Source: Desulfovibrionaceae bacterium (lineage in GTDB: Bacteria > Desulfobacterota > Desulfovibrionia > Desulfovibrionales > Desulfovibrionaceae). Taken from it: a stretch of 36,175 bases of DNA. The position numbers and the translations under genes are program-made. The stretch is from positions 1-36,175 of the forward strand of contig JACCQO010000032.1 in NCBI GenBank assembly GCA_015709205.1, in the 5' to 3' direction. Below the pieces are notes generated by a model. The model had not been told where the DNA came from. It searched no databases and saw only the letters and a program-made list of their open reading frames with translations. Numbering within the stretch: the first letter of the stretch is position 1; each line of letters begins with the position of its first letter. Shown here in pieces: positions 14,615-22,414 of this stretch.

Positions 14615-15778
14615 TCAGAACGTTCCGGTGAGCTTGTAGATGCCGAACTCGTGGTGGCCGAGGCTCTCGGCCTTGGTCTGCCTGCCGTTGCACACGTCGA
14701 CCATGAGGCCGAAGACCTCTTCGCCGATTTCCTCCAGCCTGGCGCCGTCGGAGATGATCCGGCCCGCGTTCACGTCCAGGTTGTCGGGCATCTTGGCGTA
14801 GGTGTCGGGGTTGCCGGTGATCTTGATGACCGGGGTGATGGGGCTGCCCGTGGGCGTGCCGCGGCCCGTGGAGAAGATGACGAGCTGCGCGCCGCCCGCC
14901 ACCATGCCGGTGATGGAGTCGATGTCCTGGCCGGGCGTGTCCATGAAGTACATGCCCCGCTTCTCCGGCGGCACGATCTCGGCATAGTCCAGGGCGCCCT
15001 TGAAGGGCGCGGTGCCCGCCTTGTACATGCAGCCCAGGGACTTCTCCTCGATGGTGGACAGGCCGCCCTCCTTGTTGCCGGGCGTGGGTTGGCCGCTCCT
15101 GAGATCCTCGCCCATCGCGATGGCGCGGTCCTCCACGCTCTTGACCTGGGCCAGGAACTTGTCGCGCTGGGCCGGGTCCTCGAAGCGCGCCGCGATGAGG
15201 TGCTCGGCGCCGATGACCTCGGTGGTTTCGCTCAGGATGCTGCTGCCGCCCTCGGCGATGAGCTTGTTGGAGGCGTAGCCGATGGTCGGGTTGGAGGCGA
15301 TGCCGCTGGTGGGGTCGGAGCCGCCGCATTCCAGGCCCATGACGATCTCGCCCATGTCGCACTCCACGCGCTCCTGCGTGGACAGGTCGCGCGCCATGGG
15401 GGCCATCAGTTCAGCGCCCCTGGCGATGGTCTTGAGGGTGCCGCCGCATTCCTGGATGACCACGAACTCCACGGGCTTGCCCGTCTCGCGGAGCTCGGCC
15501 GCCACGTTGCGGGCCTGGATGCCGTCGCAGCCCAGGCCGACCACGAGCACCGCGCCCACGTTGGGGTTCTTGCCGAAGCCCACGATGGTCTTCTGGGTCA
15601 GGGCCAGGTCCGACCCGATCTGGCAGCAGCCGTGCTGGTTGGGGATGGACACCGCGCCGGGCACCAGGGCCGCGATCTTGGCGGCCGTGTCCGCCGCGCA
15701 CACGGAGGTGGGGATGACCAGCAGGTGATTGCGGATGCCGTAGAGGCCGTCGGGCCTGCGATATGCCTTGATCTTCAT
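14615..15778 (-). CDS. UxaA-family dehydratase/lyase, large subunit
   Basis: A 387-residue protein matching the C-terminal catalytic part of altronate/galactarate dehydratases (UxaA/GarD family). Landmarks: GYRRPDGLYGIRNHLLVIP, NQHGCCQIG, GLGCDG, QECGGT, GLECGGSDPTSGIASNPTIG and STGRGTPTGSPITPVIKITGN. The conserved cysteines and histidine fit a metal-dependent hydro-lyase. The N-terminal SAF domain is encoded separately just upstream. The same two-gene split is found in sulfolactate sulfo-lyase (SuyAB), so that activity is an alternative. The linked KdgT-type permease favours a sugar acid. AAGGAGAAA precedes the start. Confidence 0.78.
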   Translation of the reverse strand: MKIKAYRRPDGLYGIRNHLLVIPTSVCAADTAAKIAALVPGAVSIPNQHGCCQIGSDLALTQKTIVGFGKNPNVGAVLVVGLGCDGIQARNVAAELRETGKPVEFVVIQECGGTLKTIARGAELMAPMARDLSTQERVECDMGEIVMGLECGGSDPTSGIASNPTIGYASNKLIAEGGSSILSETTEVIGAEHLIAARFEDPAQRDKFLAQVKSVEDRAIAMGEDLRSGQPTPGNKEGGLSTIEEKSLGCMYKAGTAPFKGALDYAEIVPPEKRGMYFMDTPGQDIDSITGMVAGGAQLVIFSTGRGTPTGSPITPVIKITGNPDTYAKMPDNLDVNAGRIISDGARLEEIGEEVFGLMVDVCNGRQTKAESLGHHEFGIYKLTGTF

Positions 15779-15793
15779 GTCGTTTCTCCTTGG

Positions 15794-16072
15794 CTAGCGC
15801 CGCTTGTCGCCGCGGCCGCGGGTGCTTTCGATGTTGTGCACATGGACGTGGTCTCCGGGGGCGATGTCCTGCGTGGCATCGCCGATGACTTCACCGTACT
15901 TGTAGCACATTCCTCCCTTTGCAATGGCCGCCGTGGCCACCTTGTGGAAACGGGGAATGTCCATGTTCACGGTGTAGCTCCTTCCGTCCACTTCGATGAC
16001 CTCGCCCTTCTTCAGGGCGCGCAGACAGGTCACGACGTTGTCCTTCTCGTTGATGTGCAGAGCCGCATTCAT
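15794..16072 (-). CDS. UxaA-family dehydratase/lyase, small SAF-domain subunit
   Basis: A 92-residue protein equivalent to the N-terminal SAF domain of UxaA (HINEKDNVVTCLRALKKGE, and GDHVHVHN near the end). It is expected to form a two-subunit enzyme with the large subunit encoded 15 bases downstream. GGAGG precedes the ATG. Confidence 0.8.
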   Translation of the reverse strand: MNAALHINEKDNVVTCLRALKKGEVIEVDGRSYTVNMDIPRFHKVATAAIAKGGMCYKYGEVIGDATQDIAPGDHVHVHNIESTRGRGDKRR

Positions 16073-16133
16073 CGCTTGAGCCTCCTTCGTCGTTGCATGG
16101 TTTACGTGGTGACGGGCCCGGCCGGCGCCCGAA

Positions 16134-17099
16134 CTAGTTTGTCTGCAGGGCCGCGGAGGGCGATGCCCTTCGCTTTTCCACCCGATCCAGCCAGCTGACC
16201 AGCAGCGGGCACAGAATGGCCGTGACCATGATCGCGGCGGCGACCTGGGCCGTGGCCGAGGTGGCCGCGTCGAACAGCCGGGGGTCGGCCGCGGCCAGGG
16301 CGGCCGGAGTGGCCACGGAGTTGCCGGCGCTGGTGCCGATGGCCGCGCCCACCTGCGGATGCTTGGAGTGCATGAGCTTCATGGCGAAATAGCCGCCGAA
16401 ACCGGTGATGACGGTGCACAGTACGCCCAGGATGATGCCCGGCGCGCCGGCCTTGACCAGTTGGCCGAGGTTCAGGGCGCTGCCCAGGGGAAAGGCGAAA
16501 AAGGGAATGGAGATGTTCACGGCGGGCGCGAGCCATTCACGCAGTTCGCCGTCCAGGTTGCCCATCACGCAGCCCACCAGGATGGGCAGGATGGCGCCCA
16601 CGAGCAGCATGAAGGGAATGTCGGCCAAGCCGGTGAGGCCGAAGGCCACCATGGTGAAGAACGGGCCGTCGTTGGTGGAGAGGATGGACACGGCGCCCAC
16701 GTCCGTGGAGTCGCCGAATTCGCCGGCCAGGGCCGCATAGAGGCCGCCGTTGGAGTTGGCCAGCGCGGCCACGATGGCCAGGGGCAGGATCCCGAACAGC
16801 CCGGCCGGTCCGCAGAGCTTGTTGACCGTGACGCCGATCACCGCGCCGAGGCCGACCTTGACCACGGTGAGCACGACGCCCTTGACCACGGGTTCTCCGG
16901 CCTGCTTCACGGTGATCTGGGCGCCGGTGCAGAACATGAAGAAGGCCAGGATGGGCATGGCGCCCGTCTTCCACAGGTAGGAACTGAAGCTGCCGATGTC
17001 GAGAAAGGCGGGGCAGAAGGTGTTGACGAGCACCCCCAGCAGCAAGGGCCCGATCATCAGGCCGCCGGGGATTTTCCGCATGGAGTGCAGGATCTTCAT
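16134..17099 (-). CDS. kdgT: 2-keto-3-deoxygluconate permease family transporter
   Basis: A 321-residue integral membrane protein of about ten hydrophobic helices. It is similar to E. coli KdgT, with MRKIPGGLMIGPLLLGVLVN, PILAFFMFCTGAQI, NSNGGLYAALAGEFG, GPFFTMVAFGLTG, GNLDGELREWL and IPFFAFPLGSALNLG. KdgT imports 2-keto-3-deoxygluconate by proton symport. The actual substrate here is likely a related acid used by the downstream UxaA-type enzyme, 61 bases away. First gene of the operon, with GGAGGAA before the ATG and a sigma54-like promoter just upstream. Confidence 0.85.
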   Translation of the reverse strand: MKILHSMRKIPGGLMIGPLLLGVLVNTFCPAFLDIGSFSSYLWKTGAMPILAFFMFCTGAQITVKQAGEPVVKGVVLTVVKVGLGAVIGVTVNKLCGPAGLFGILPLAIVAALANSNGGLYAALAGEFGDSTDVGAVSILSTNDGPFFTMVAFGLTGLADIPFMLLVGAILPILVGCVMGNLDGELREWLAPAVNISIPFFAFPLGSALNLGQLVKAGAPGIILGVLCTVITGFGGYFAMKLMHSKHPQVGAAIGTSAGNSVATPAALAAADPRLFDAATSATAQVAAAIMVTAILCPLLVSWLDRVEKRRASPSAALQTN

Positions 17100-17131
17100 C
17101 GTGGTTCCTCCTCATTGGGGTTGAAACGTGC

Positions 17132-17147
17132 TGTTGTGCACACAACA
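17132..17147. promoter_or_regulatory. Palindrome overlapping the kdgT promoter start region
   Basis: TGTTGTG (17132-17138) and CACAACA (17141-17147) flank a 2-base centre and cover the predicted -12 to +1 region of the kdgT promoter. A repressor binding here would block the sigma54 promoter directly. This is inference from position. Confidence 0.4.
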
Positions 17148-17160
17148 AGTTTCGTGCCAC
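17144..17160 (-). promoter_or_regulatory. Sigma54-like promoter of the kdgT-UxaA operon
   Basis: On the minus strand GTGGCACGAAACTTGTT has a perfect -24 (TGGCAC) and correct spacing, but its -12 is TTGTT instead of TTGCT. The transcript would start near 17131, leaving a 32-nt leader. Confidence 0.5.
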
Positions 17161-17211
17161 CAAGAGAAGACGATGAATATCAACGTATTATATAGAAAGC
17201 CTCCCGGGATG

Positions 17212-17266
17212 TCGCAAAATACGCAGCTATCGGTTGCATTTTTATCCAGTGGTTGCGTTTTGCGCC
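17212..17266. repeat. Candidate activator sites upstream of the kdgT promoter
   Basis: Related units occur: TGCGTATTTTGCG on the minus strand (17213-17225), TTGCATTTT (17234-17242) and TTGCGTTTTGCG (17253-17264). The first and third differ by one inserted base and are inverted. They lie about 55-110 bp upstream of the -24 element, and the last overlaps the end of the activator gene. Confidence 0.42.
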
Positions 17267-19188
17267 TGGAGGGCGCGCAGCCGGCGCCACAGCGTGGACC
17301 GGTTGATCCCCAGCACGGCGCACGCCTCGCGCACGTTGCCGCCCGCGCGCTCGTAGACCTGGCGGATGTAGCGGTCCGCCACGGTGCGCAGGTCGGGCGA
17401 GCGGCCCGGCTCCGGCGGGCCGGCGGAAGCGTCCTTCGCGGCCGTCCAGGTCTCGGCCGCGTCGTGTTCCGCACAGTCGGGCGGGCATCCCGACGGGCAG
17501 GCCGGGGGACACAGGCCGGCAAAGGTGCCGAGGATGACGCACCGTTCCATGAGCCCCTCCAGTTCGCGCACGTTGCCTTCGTAGCGGCGTTGCGTCAGGG
17601 CCGCGCGCACCTCGGCCGTGAAGGGCAGCGGCGGCTTGCCGTAGCGTTCCGAATAGGTGCGCATGAAATGGGCGGCCAGGGCAAGGATGCTTTCCGCGCC
17701 CCGGCGGCGCAGGGAGGGGACGTGCAGGGTGAGGATGTTGATGCGGAAGAAGAGGTCGCGCCGGAAGCGCTCCTCCCGCACCATGCGCTCCAGGGGGCGG
17801 TTGGTGGCGCAGATGATGCGCACGTCCACCGGAATCATCTTGTCGTCGCCCAGGCGCAGCACCTGCCGCTCCTGCACCACGCGCAGCAGCCGGCCCTGCA
17901 ATTCCAGCGGAATTTCGCCGATTTCGTCCAGGAACACCGTGCCGCGGTGGGCCAGTTCGAAAATGCCGGCCCGGCCCTTGCGGCTGGCGCCGGTGAACGA
18001 GCCTTCGGCATAGCCGAAGAGTTCCGTTTCCATGAGCGAGGGCGGGATGGCGGCGCAGTTGATGGCCACGAAGGGCCCGTCGCGCCGGGAGCCGCCGTTG
18101 TGGATGCTCTGGCAGAAGAGTTCCTTGCCCACGCCCGACTCGCCGGTGACGAGCACCGGCGTGTCGTATTCCGCGTACTGCCGCGCGGTTTCTATGCAAT
18201 CCCGCATGGCCGCGCTTTCGTGGACGATGTCCTCGAAGGTGTATCGGGCGGAAAAGCCCCTGTCGGCCAGGGTGCGGCGCACCTTCTGCTCCACCTTCTG
18301 CATCTCGGTGACGTCCTGGAAGGTGGCCACGGCGCCGGTGACCGCGCCGTCCACGACCACGGGAGCGCGGTTGATGGCGATGGAGTTGCCGCCCACGCGG
18401 AGCACGTGGCCGACCATGGGCCGCCGGGTCCGCAGCGTCTCGGGCAGGGCGCACTGCGGCACCACGTCCGTCACCTTGGCGTTGAGGGCCTCTTCCTTGT
18501 CGACGTGGAAGATCTTCTCGGCCGCGCGGTTGAAGATGGAGATGACGCCCTCGGCGTTGATGGCGATGATGCCGTCGTGCACGAAGTCCGTGACCGTGAT
18601 GATCTGCTGGGCGCGCAGCCGTTCGGCCTTGGCCGACTGCAGGATGCGCCGCGCTTCCTGGATCGCGGTCAGGATCGACTCCTTTTGCGAGGTGATTTGG
18701 ATGTAGGAGCTGCCCAGCCGCTCCGAGACCTCCCGGACGTTGGTGTCGCCGATGAAGGTGGTGATGCCCGTGTCCCGGTAGGCGGCAATGGCCGACTCCA
18801 CGTCCTCGGCCTGCCGCAGTTCGACCTTGACGATCTCCATGGGCAGCAGCTTCTTGAGGATGTCGAACCCGTAGACCACGTTGTTGTAGCCGACCACGCC
18901 CACGGGCCCCTGGCAGTCCATCATGGGCGCGAGGCTCTGGACGATGTCGTAGGCGCTGACCTTGATCTCCACCGCGGGCACGTCCAGGGCGGAGCGGATC
19001 ATGGTGTAGGTGCCGCCGCGCGAAACCACGAGCGCGGCTCCCTGCCGCACGCCCCGGCGGGCCGCGGCGAGCCCCTCGCGCATGGTCCCCTGGAGCACGG
19101 AGACGTTGTCGTACCCTTGCTCCTCGACGATCTGCACGGCCTTTTCGTAGATGTCCGCCAGCGGTGCGACGACCAGAATTTCCCGCAT
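17242..19188 (-). CDS. PrpR-like sigma54-dependent activator with PAS domain
   Basis: A 648-residue enhancer-binding protein. Residues 1 to about 175 resemble the PrpR N-terminal ligand domain ([37 protein letters not shown]). A PAS domain follows (about 195-310, [20 protein letters not shown]). The AAA+ domain has Walker A GESGVGKE, a GSFTGA version of the GAFTGA loop and FLDEIGEIP. The C-terminal Fis-type HTH ([20 protein letters not shown]) is at about 614-635. Between AAA+ and HTH is an unusual four-cysteine run at 560, 564, 568 and 572. The start at 19188 has GAGGAGA upstream. It lies directly upstream of the kdgT-UxaA operon on the same strand and probably activates it in response to a sugar-acid-like ligand. 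Confidence 0.88.
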   Translation of the reverse strand: MREILVVAPLADIYEKAVQIVEEQGYDNVSVLQGTMREGLAAARRGVRQGAALVVSRGGTYTMIRSALDVPAVEIKVSAYDIVQSLAPMMDCQGPVGVVGYNNVVYGFDILKKLLPMEIVKVELRQAEDVESAIAAYRDTGITTFIGDTNVREVSERLGSSYIQITSQKESILTAIQEARRILQSAKAERLRAQQIITVTDFVHDGIIAINAEGVISIFNRAAEKIFHVDKEEALNAKVTDVVPQCALPETLRTRRPMVGHVLRVGGNSIAINRAPVVVDGAVTGAVATFQDVTEMQKVEQKVRRTLADRGFSARYTFEDIVHESAAMRDCIETARQYAEYDTPVLVTGESGVGKELFCQSIHNGGSRRDGPFVAINCAAIPPSLMETELFGYAEGSFTGASRKGRAGIFELAHRGTVFLDEIGEIPLELQGRLLRVVQERQVLRLGDDKMIPVDVRIICATNRPLERMVREERFRRDLFFRINILTLHVPSLRRRGAESILALAAHFMRTYSERYGKPPLPFTAEVRAALTQRRYEGNVRELEGLMERCVILGTFAGLCPPACPSGCPPDCAEHDAAETWTAAKDASAGPPEPGRSPDLRTVADRYIRQVYERAGGNVREACAVLGINRSTLWRRLRALQAQNATTG

Positions 19189-19315
19189 CGTGTTCTCCTC
19201 GCGGATTGCGGCCGCGCGGGGGTTGCACGATCCGCTCCATGTACGGAGCCACGAATGCGCTCCTGCGTCAAGGGCGGGCGTTCGCGCCGCCGGGCTCCGG
19301 CGTCCAGTTCCTTTC

Positions 19316-19344
19316 TTGTGCTCGCGGGCGGGTTTCGCTACTAT
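19316..19344 (+). promoter_or_regulatory. Sigma70-type promoter of the nonulosonate-like cluster
   Basis: TTGTGC (19316-19321) and TACTAT (19339-19344) are separated by 17 bases, about 105 bases before the first gene of the cluster. Predicted start near 19351. Confidence 0.55.
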
Positions 19345-19450
19345 CCCCCGGTCCTGCGGCCGAGGCCCGGAAGGCGCGGCCGCGCAGGGCCCGAGAGGAA
19401 CCCGACGGGGCCGTGGAGTCCCGCAACCATAGACGTCAAGGAGACGGTTA

Positions 19451-20350
19451 ATGTCCAAGGATTTCGAGTTCGCCACCAAGCTGCTGCAGGAAACCCCCTG
19501 GCCCGTGGCGGACTACGTGCTGCTCATCGGCGAGATCGGCATCAACCACAACGGCGACCTGAACATCGCCAAGAGACTCATCGACCTGGCCAAGGGCGCG
19601 GGCTTCGATGCCGTGAAGTTCCAGAAGCGCACCATCGACATCGTCTACGACAAGGCCATGCTCGATTCGCCGCGCGAATCGCCCTGGGGCACCACCCAGC
19701 GCGCGCAGAAGGAGGGGCTGGAGTTCGGGCGGGCCGAGTACGACGAGATCGACCGCTACTGCAGGCAGGTGGGCATGGAATGGTTCGCCTCGGCCTGGGA
19801 CGTCCCCAGCCAGAAGTTCCTGCGCCAGTACGACTGCAAGTACAACAAGATCGCCTCGGCCATGATCACGCATCCGGAGATGCTCGAAGCCGTGGCCTCG
19901 GAGCGCAAGCCGACCTTCATCTCCACGGGCATGACCGAGCTGGGGAAGGTGGACCGGGCCGTGGAGATCTTCCATGCGCACGACTGCCCCTTCGTGCTCA
20001 TGCACTGCATCGCCGAGTATCCCGCGGCCGAGGAGGTGCTCAACCTGCGCTGGATGAACGTGCTGCGCGAGCGCTACAAGTGCCCGGTGGGCTACAGCGG
20101 GCACGAGGTCGGCGTGGTCCCGAGCGTGATCGCGGCCTGCATGGGCGCGGTCTGCGTGGAGCGCCACATCACCCTGGACCGCGCCATGTACGGCTCGGAC
20201 CAGGCCGCCTCCATGGAGAAGCGCGGCATGGAGCTGCTCTCCTCCTACGTCCGTTCCGTTCCCGTGTGCATGGGCAACGGCGACCGGCCGATCACGGCCA
20301 AGGAGAAGGTCTGCGCCTCCAAGCTGCGCTACTGGAAGGAACAGGCCTAG
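19451..20350 (+). CDS. NeuB-family sugar acid synthase lacking the SAF domain
   Basis: A 299-residue TIM-barrel enzyme of the sialic acid synthase (NeuB/SpsE) family, which condenses phosphoenolpyruvate with an aldose to give a 2-keto-3-deoxy acid. Landmarks: GEIGINHNGD (27-36), DAVKFQKRT (53-61), YKIASAMITHPEML-like strand YNKIASAMITH, STGMTE, HCIAEYPA, GYSGHEVG and VERHITLDRAMYGSDQAAS. Canonical NeuB proteins are about 340-350 residues and end in an antifreeze-like SAF domain; this one stops at the end of the barrel. AAGGAG precedes the ATG. First gene of the cluster. The substrate sugar is unknown. Confidence 0.83.
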   Translation: MSKDFEFATKLLQETPWPVADYVLLIGEIGINHNGDLNIAKRLIDLAKGAGFDAVKFQKRTIDIVYDKAMLDSPRESPWGTTQRAQKEGLEFGRAEYDEIDRYCRQVGMEWFASAWDVPSQKFLRQYDCKYNKIASAMITHPEMLEAVASERKPTFISTGMTELGKVDRAVEIFHAHDCPFVLMHCIAEYPAAEEVLNLRWMNVLRERYKCPVGYSGHEVGVVPSVIAACMGAVCVERHITLDRAMYGSDQAASMEKRGMELLSSYVRSVPVCMGNGDRPITAKEKVCASKLRYWKEQA

Positions 20351-20359
20351 TCCGGCGCC

Positions 20360-21514
20360 ATGATCTACTGCTTCGACATCGACGGCACCCTGTGCACGAA
20401 CACCAACGGCGCGTACGAGAGCGCCGAGCCCTATGCGGACGTGATCGAGCGCGTCAATGCGCTCCATGACGCGGGGCATACCATCCGGCTGTTCACGGCG
20501 CGGGGCACGACCACGGGCATCGACTGGCGCGAGTTGACCGAAGGGCAGCTGCGCGGGTGGGGCCTGGAGTACCACGAACTGATCTTCGGCAAGCCCGAGG
20601 CCGACGTGTTCGTGGACGACAAGACCATCAACTCCCTGGACTGGCGCGCGCTTCCGGCACTGGACGCGAGCGCGGACGCCGGGGTGGTGGCGCGCCGCGG
20701 GCAATGTTCCGACGCGCCGGGCAAGGCGGGAGAGGGCGACCCCGAACCCGCGCCCGGCACCGCCGTACGGTCCGCCGCCTGCCGGGGCTCGGCCCTGGCG
20801 GACGGGAACTACCTGGAGGTCACCTACTCCCAGGAGCGCGCGCCCGCGGGGGCCTATCCTGACCAACTGGCCGCGCACATCGCGGCCACGGCCTTCGGGC
20901 GCACCGGGCGGCTGTTGGACATCGGCTGCGGGCGGGGCGACTTCCTGGCCGCCTTCGCGCGCCAGGGCTACGAGGTCTGCGGGGTGGACATCTCGCCCAG
21001 CGCCCCGGCCCTGTGCAAGGGGTTCCACGTGGAGACCGTGGACCTCGAATCCCCGAGCGGCGCGGCCTGCGCGGGCGGCGGATTCGACTTCGTGTTCAGC
21101 AAGTCGGTCATCGAGCATCTGCGCGAGCCCATGCACCTGGTCCGCGCGGCCTACGAGGCCCTGGTGCCGGGCGGGGTGTGCGTGCTCATGACCCCGAGCT
21201 GGCGGCACAACGCCTGGGGGCCGTTCTACGTGGACCACACCCACGTGAGCCCGTTCACGGGCGTGTCCCTGGCCGACGCCATGGACATGGCCGGGTTCCA
21301 CCAGGTGGCGGTGCGCGACTTCCGGCAGTTGCCCGGGCTGTGGAAGCGGCCCTGGCTGACGCCCGCCAGCCGTCTGCTGGCCCTGCTGCCCCTGCCCTAC
21401 AGGCCGTTCTTCCCGGCGGCGCCCTGGCCGGACGCGCTCAACAAGGTCATCCGTTTCTCCAAGGAAGTCATGCTCTTCGGCGTGGGGCGCAAACCCCTGT
21501 CCGGCGGCAAATAA
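20360..21514 (+). CDS. Fusion of HAD-type phosphatase and SAM-dependent methyltransferase
   Basis: A 384-residue two-domain protein. Residues 1 to about 100 form a small HAD hydrolase: FDIDGT with D6 and D8, a TARGTT block, and FVDDKTI with D86-D87. This type is common in capsule and surface-sugar clusters. After a low-complexity linker (about 100-145), a class I methyltransferase follows, with SAM motif LLDIGCGRG (185-193), VCGVDISP and FDFVFSKSVIEHL. The HAD part could dephosphorylate a 9-phosphate product of the NeuB-like enzyme and the second part methylate a sugar or glycan; both are inference. It starts 9 bases after the NeuB-like gene. Confidence 0.8.
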   Translation: MIYCFDIDGTLCTNTNGAYESAEPYADVIERVNALHDAGHTIRLFTARGTTTGIDWRELTEGQLRGWGLEYHELIFGKPEADVFVDDKTINSLDWRALPALDASADAGVVARRGQCSDAPGKAGEGDPEPAPGTAVRSAACRGSALADGNYLEVTYSQERAPAGAYPDQLAAHIAATAFGRTGRLLDIGCGRGDFLAAFARQGYEVCGVDISPSAPALCKGFHVETVDLESPSGAACAGGGFDFVFSKSVIEHLREPMHLVRAAYEALVPGGVCVLMTPSWRHNAWGPFYVDHTHVSPFTGVSLADAMDMAGFHQVAVRDFRQLPGLWKRPWLTPASRLLALLPLPYRPFFPAAPWPDALNKVIRFSKEVMLFGVGRKPLSGGK

Positions 21515-21524
21515 GGAGGGCAGC

Positions 21525-22271
21525 ATGCCCGTTCCATCCGTCTGCGCCCTGATCCCAGCCCGTGGCGGCTCCAAGGGCGTTCCCAAGAAGAACATCCGCA
21601 GGCTCGGCGGCCATCCGCTCCTGGCCTACGCCATCGCGGCCTCGCGCCTGTGCCCGGAGATCGACCGGGTGGTGGTCTCCACGGACAGCGAGGAGATCGC
21701 GGACGTGGCCCGCGCCTACGGGGCCGAGGTGCCCTTCATGCGCCCGGCGGAGTTCGCCCGCGACAATTCGCCGGACCTGGAGGCCTTTGTGCACGCCATG
21801 GACTGGTTCGAGCGGCACGAGGGCGCTGTCCCGGACCTGCTGGCGCACATCCGCGTGACCACGCCGCTGCGCGACCCGGCCCTGGTGGGCGAGGCCGTGC
21901 GGCGGCTCGTCGAGACCCCGGAGGCCACGGCCCTGCGCTCGGCCCACGAACTGCCCGAGCCGCCCCAGAAGATGTTCTGCATCGTGGACGGGTTCTTCCA
22001 GGGCTTTTTCCCGGACGATCCCCGGCCCGAATACTACAACCTGCCGCGGCAGAGTTTTCCCGCCGCCTACCACCCCAACGGGTACGTGGACATCGTGCGC
22101 ACGGCGGTCGTGCGCGAGCTCGGCACCCTGCACGGCCCGCGCATCCAGGCCTTCGTCACGCCCCACGCCATCGAGGTGGACGGGCCCGAGGATTTCGACC
22201 AGCTCGAATACCGTATCGCCCGGGGCGGGCATCCCCTGCTGGAGCACCTCGACGCCGGGGCCCGCTCCTGA
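21525..22271 (+). CDS. Acylneuraminate cytidylyltransferase family protein (CMP-sugar synthetase)
   Basis: A 248-residue enzyme of the NeuA family that activates a 2-keto-3-deoxy acid with CTP. The nucleotide-binding motif IPARGGSKGVPKKNIR (10-25) is intact. It is followed by DRVVVSTDSEEIADVA, RDNSPDLEAF, HIRVTTPLRDPALV and the late HAIEVDGPEDFDQLEY. AAGGAGG precedes the ATG. It should act after the NeuB-like enzyme in the same operon; the sugar is not determined. Confidence 0.87.
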   Translation: MPVPSVCALIPARGGSKGVPKKNIRRLGGHPLLAYAIAASRLCPEIDRVVVSTDSEEIADVARAYGAEVPFMRPAEFARDNSPDLEAFVHAMDWFERHEGAVPDLLAHIRVTTPLRDPALVGEAVRRLVETPEATALRSAHELPEPPQKMFCIVDGFFQGFFPDDPRPEYYNLPRQSFPAAYHPNGYVDIVRTAVVRELGTLHGPRIQAFVTPHAIEVDGPEDFDQLEYRIARGGHPLLEHLDAGARS

Positions 22272-22414
22272 TCCCGCGAACGTCGGGAGGTCCGCCGGGG
22301 CGCCCCGCGGCGCGGGCGCTTGACGAAACGCGGCCCCTCCTGTTCTCCTGACCCGGACGCAACCCATCCGTCTGCGCCGCAATGGCGCGCCCCGCGCGCG
22401 CAAGGAGTCCTTTC

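Noticed and set aside
17128-20469. 1113-codon open frame on the plus strand across the PrpR-like activator and NeuB-like gene
   Set aside because: It spans two genes with firm domain signatures on other frames and has shadow-like composition.
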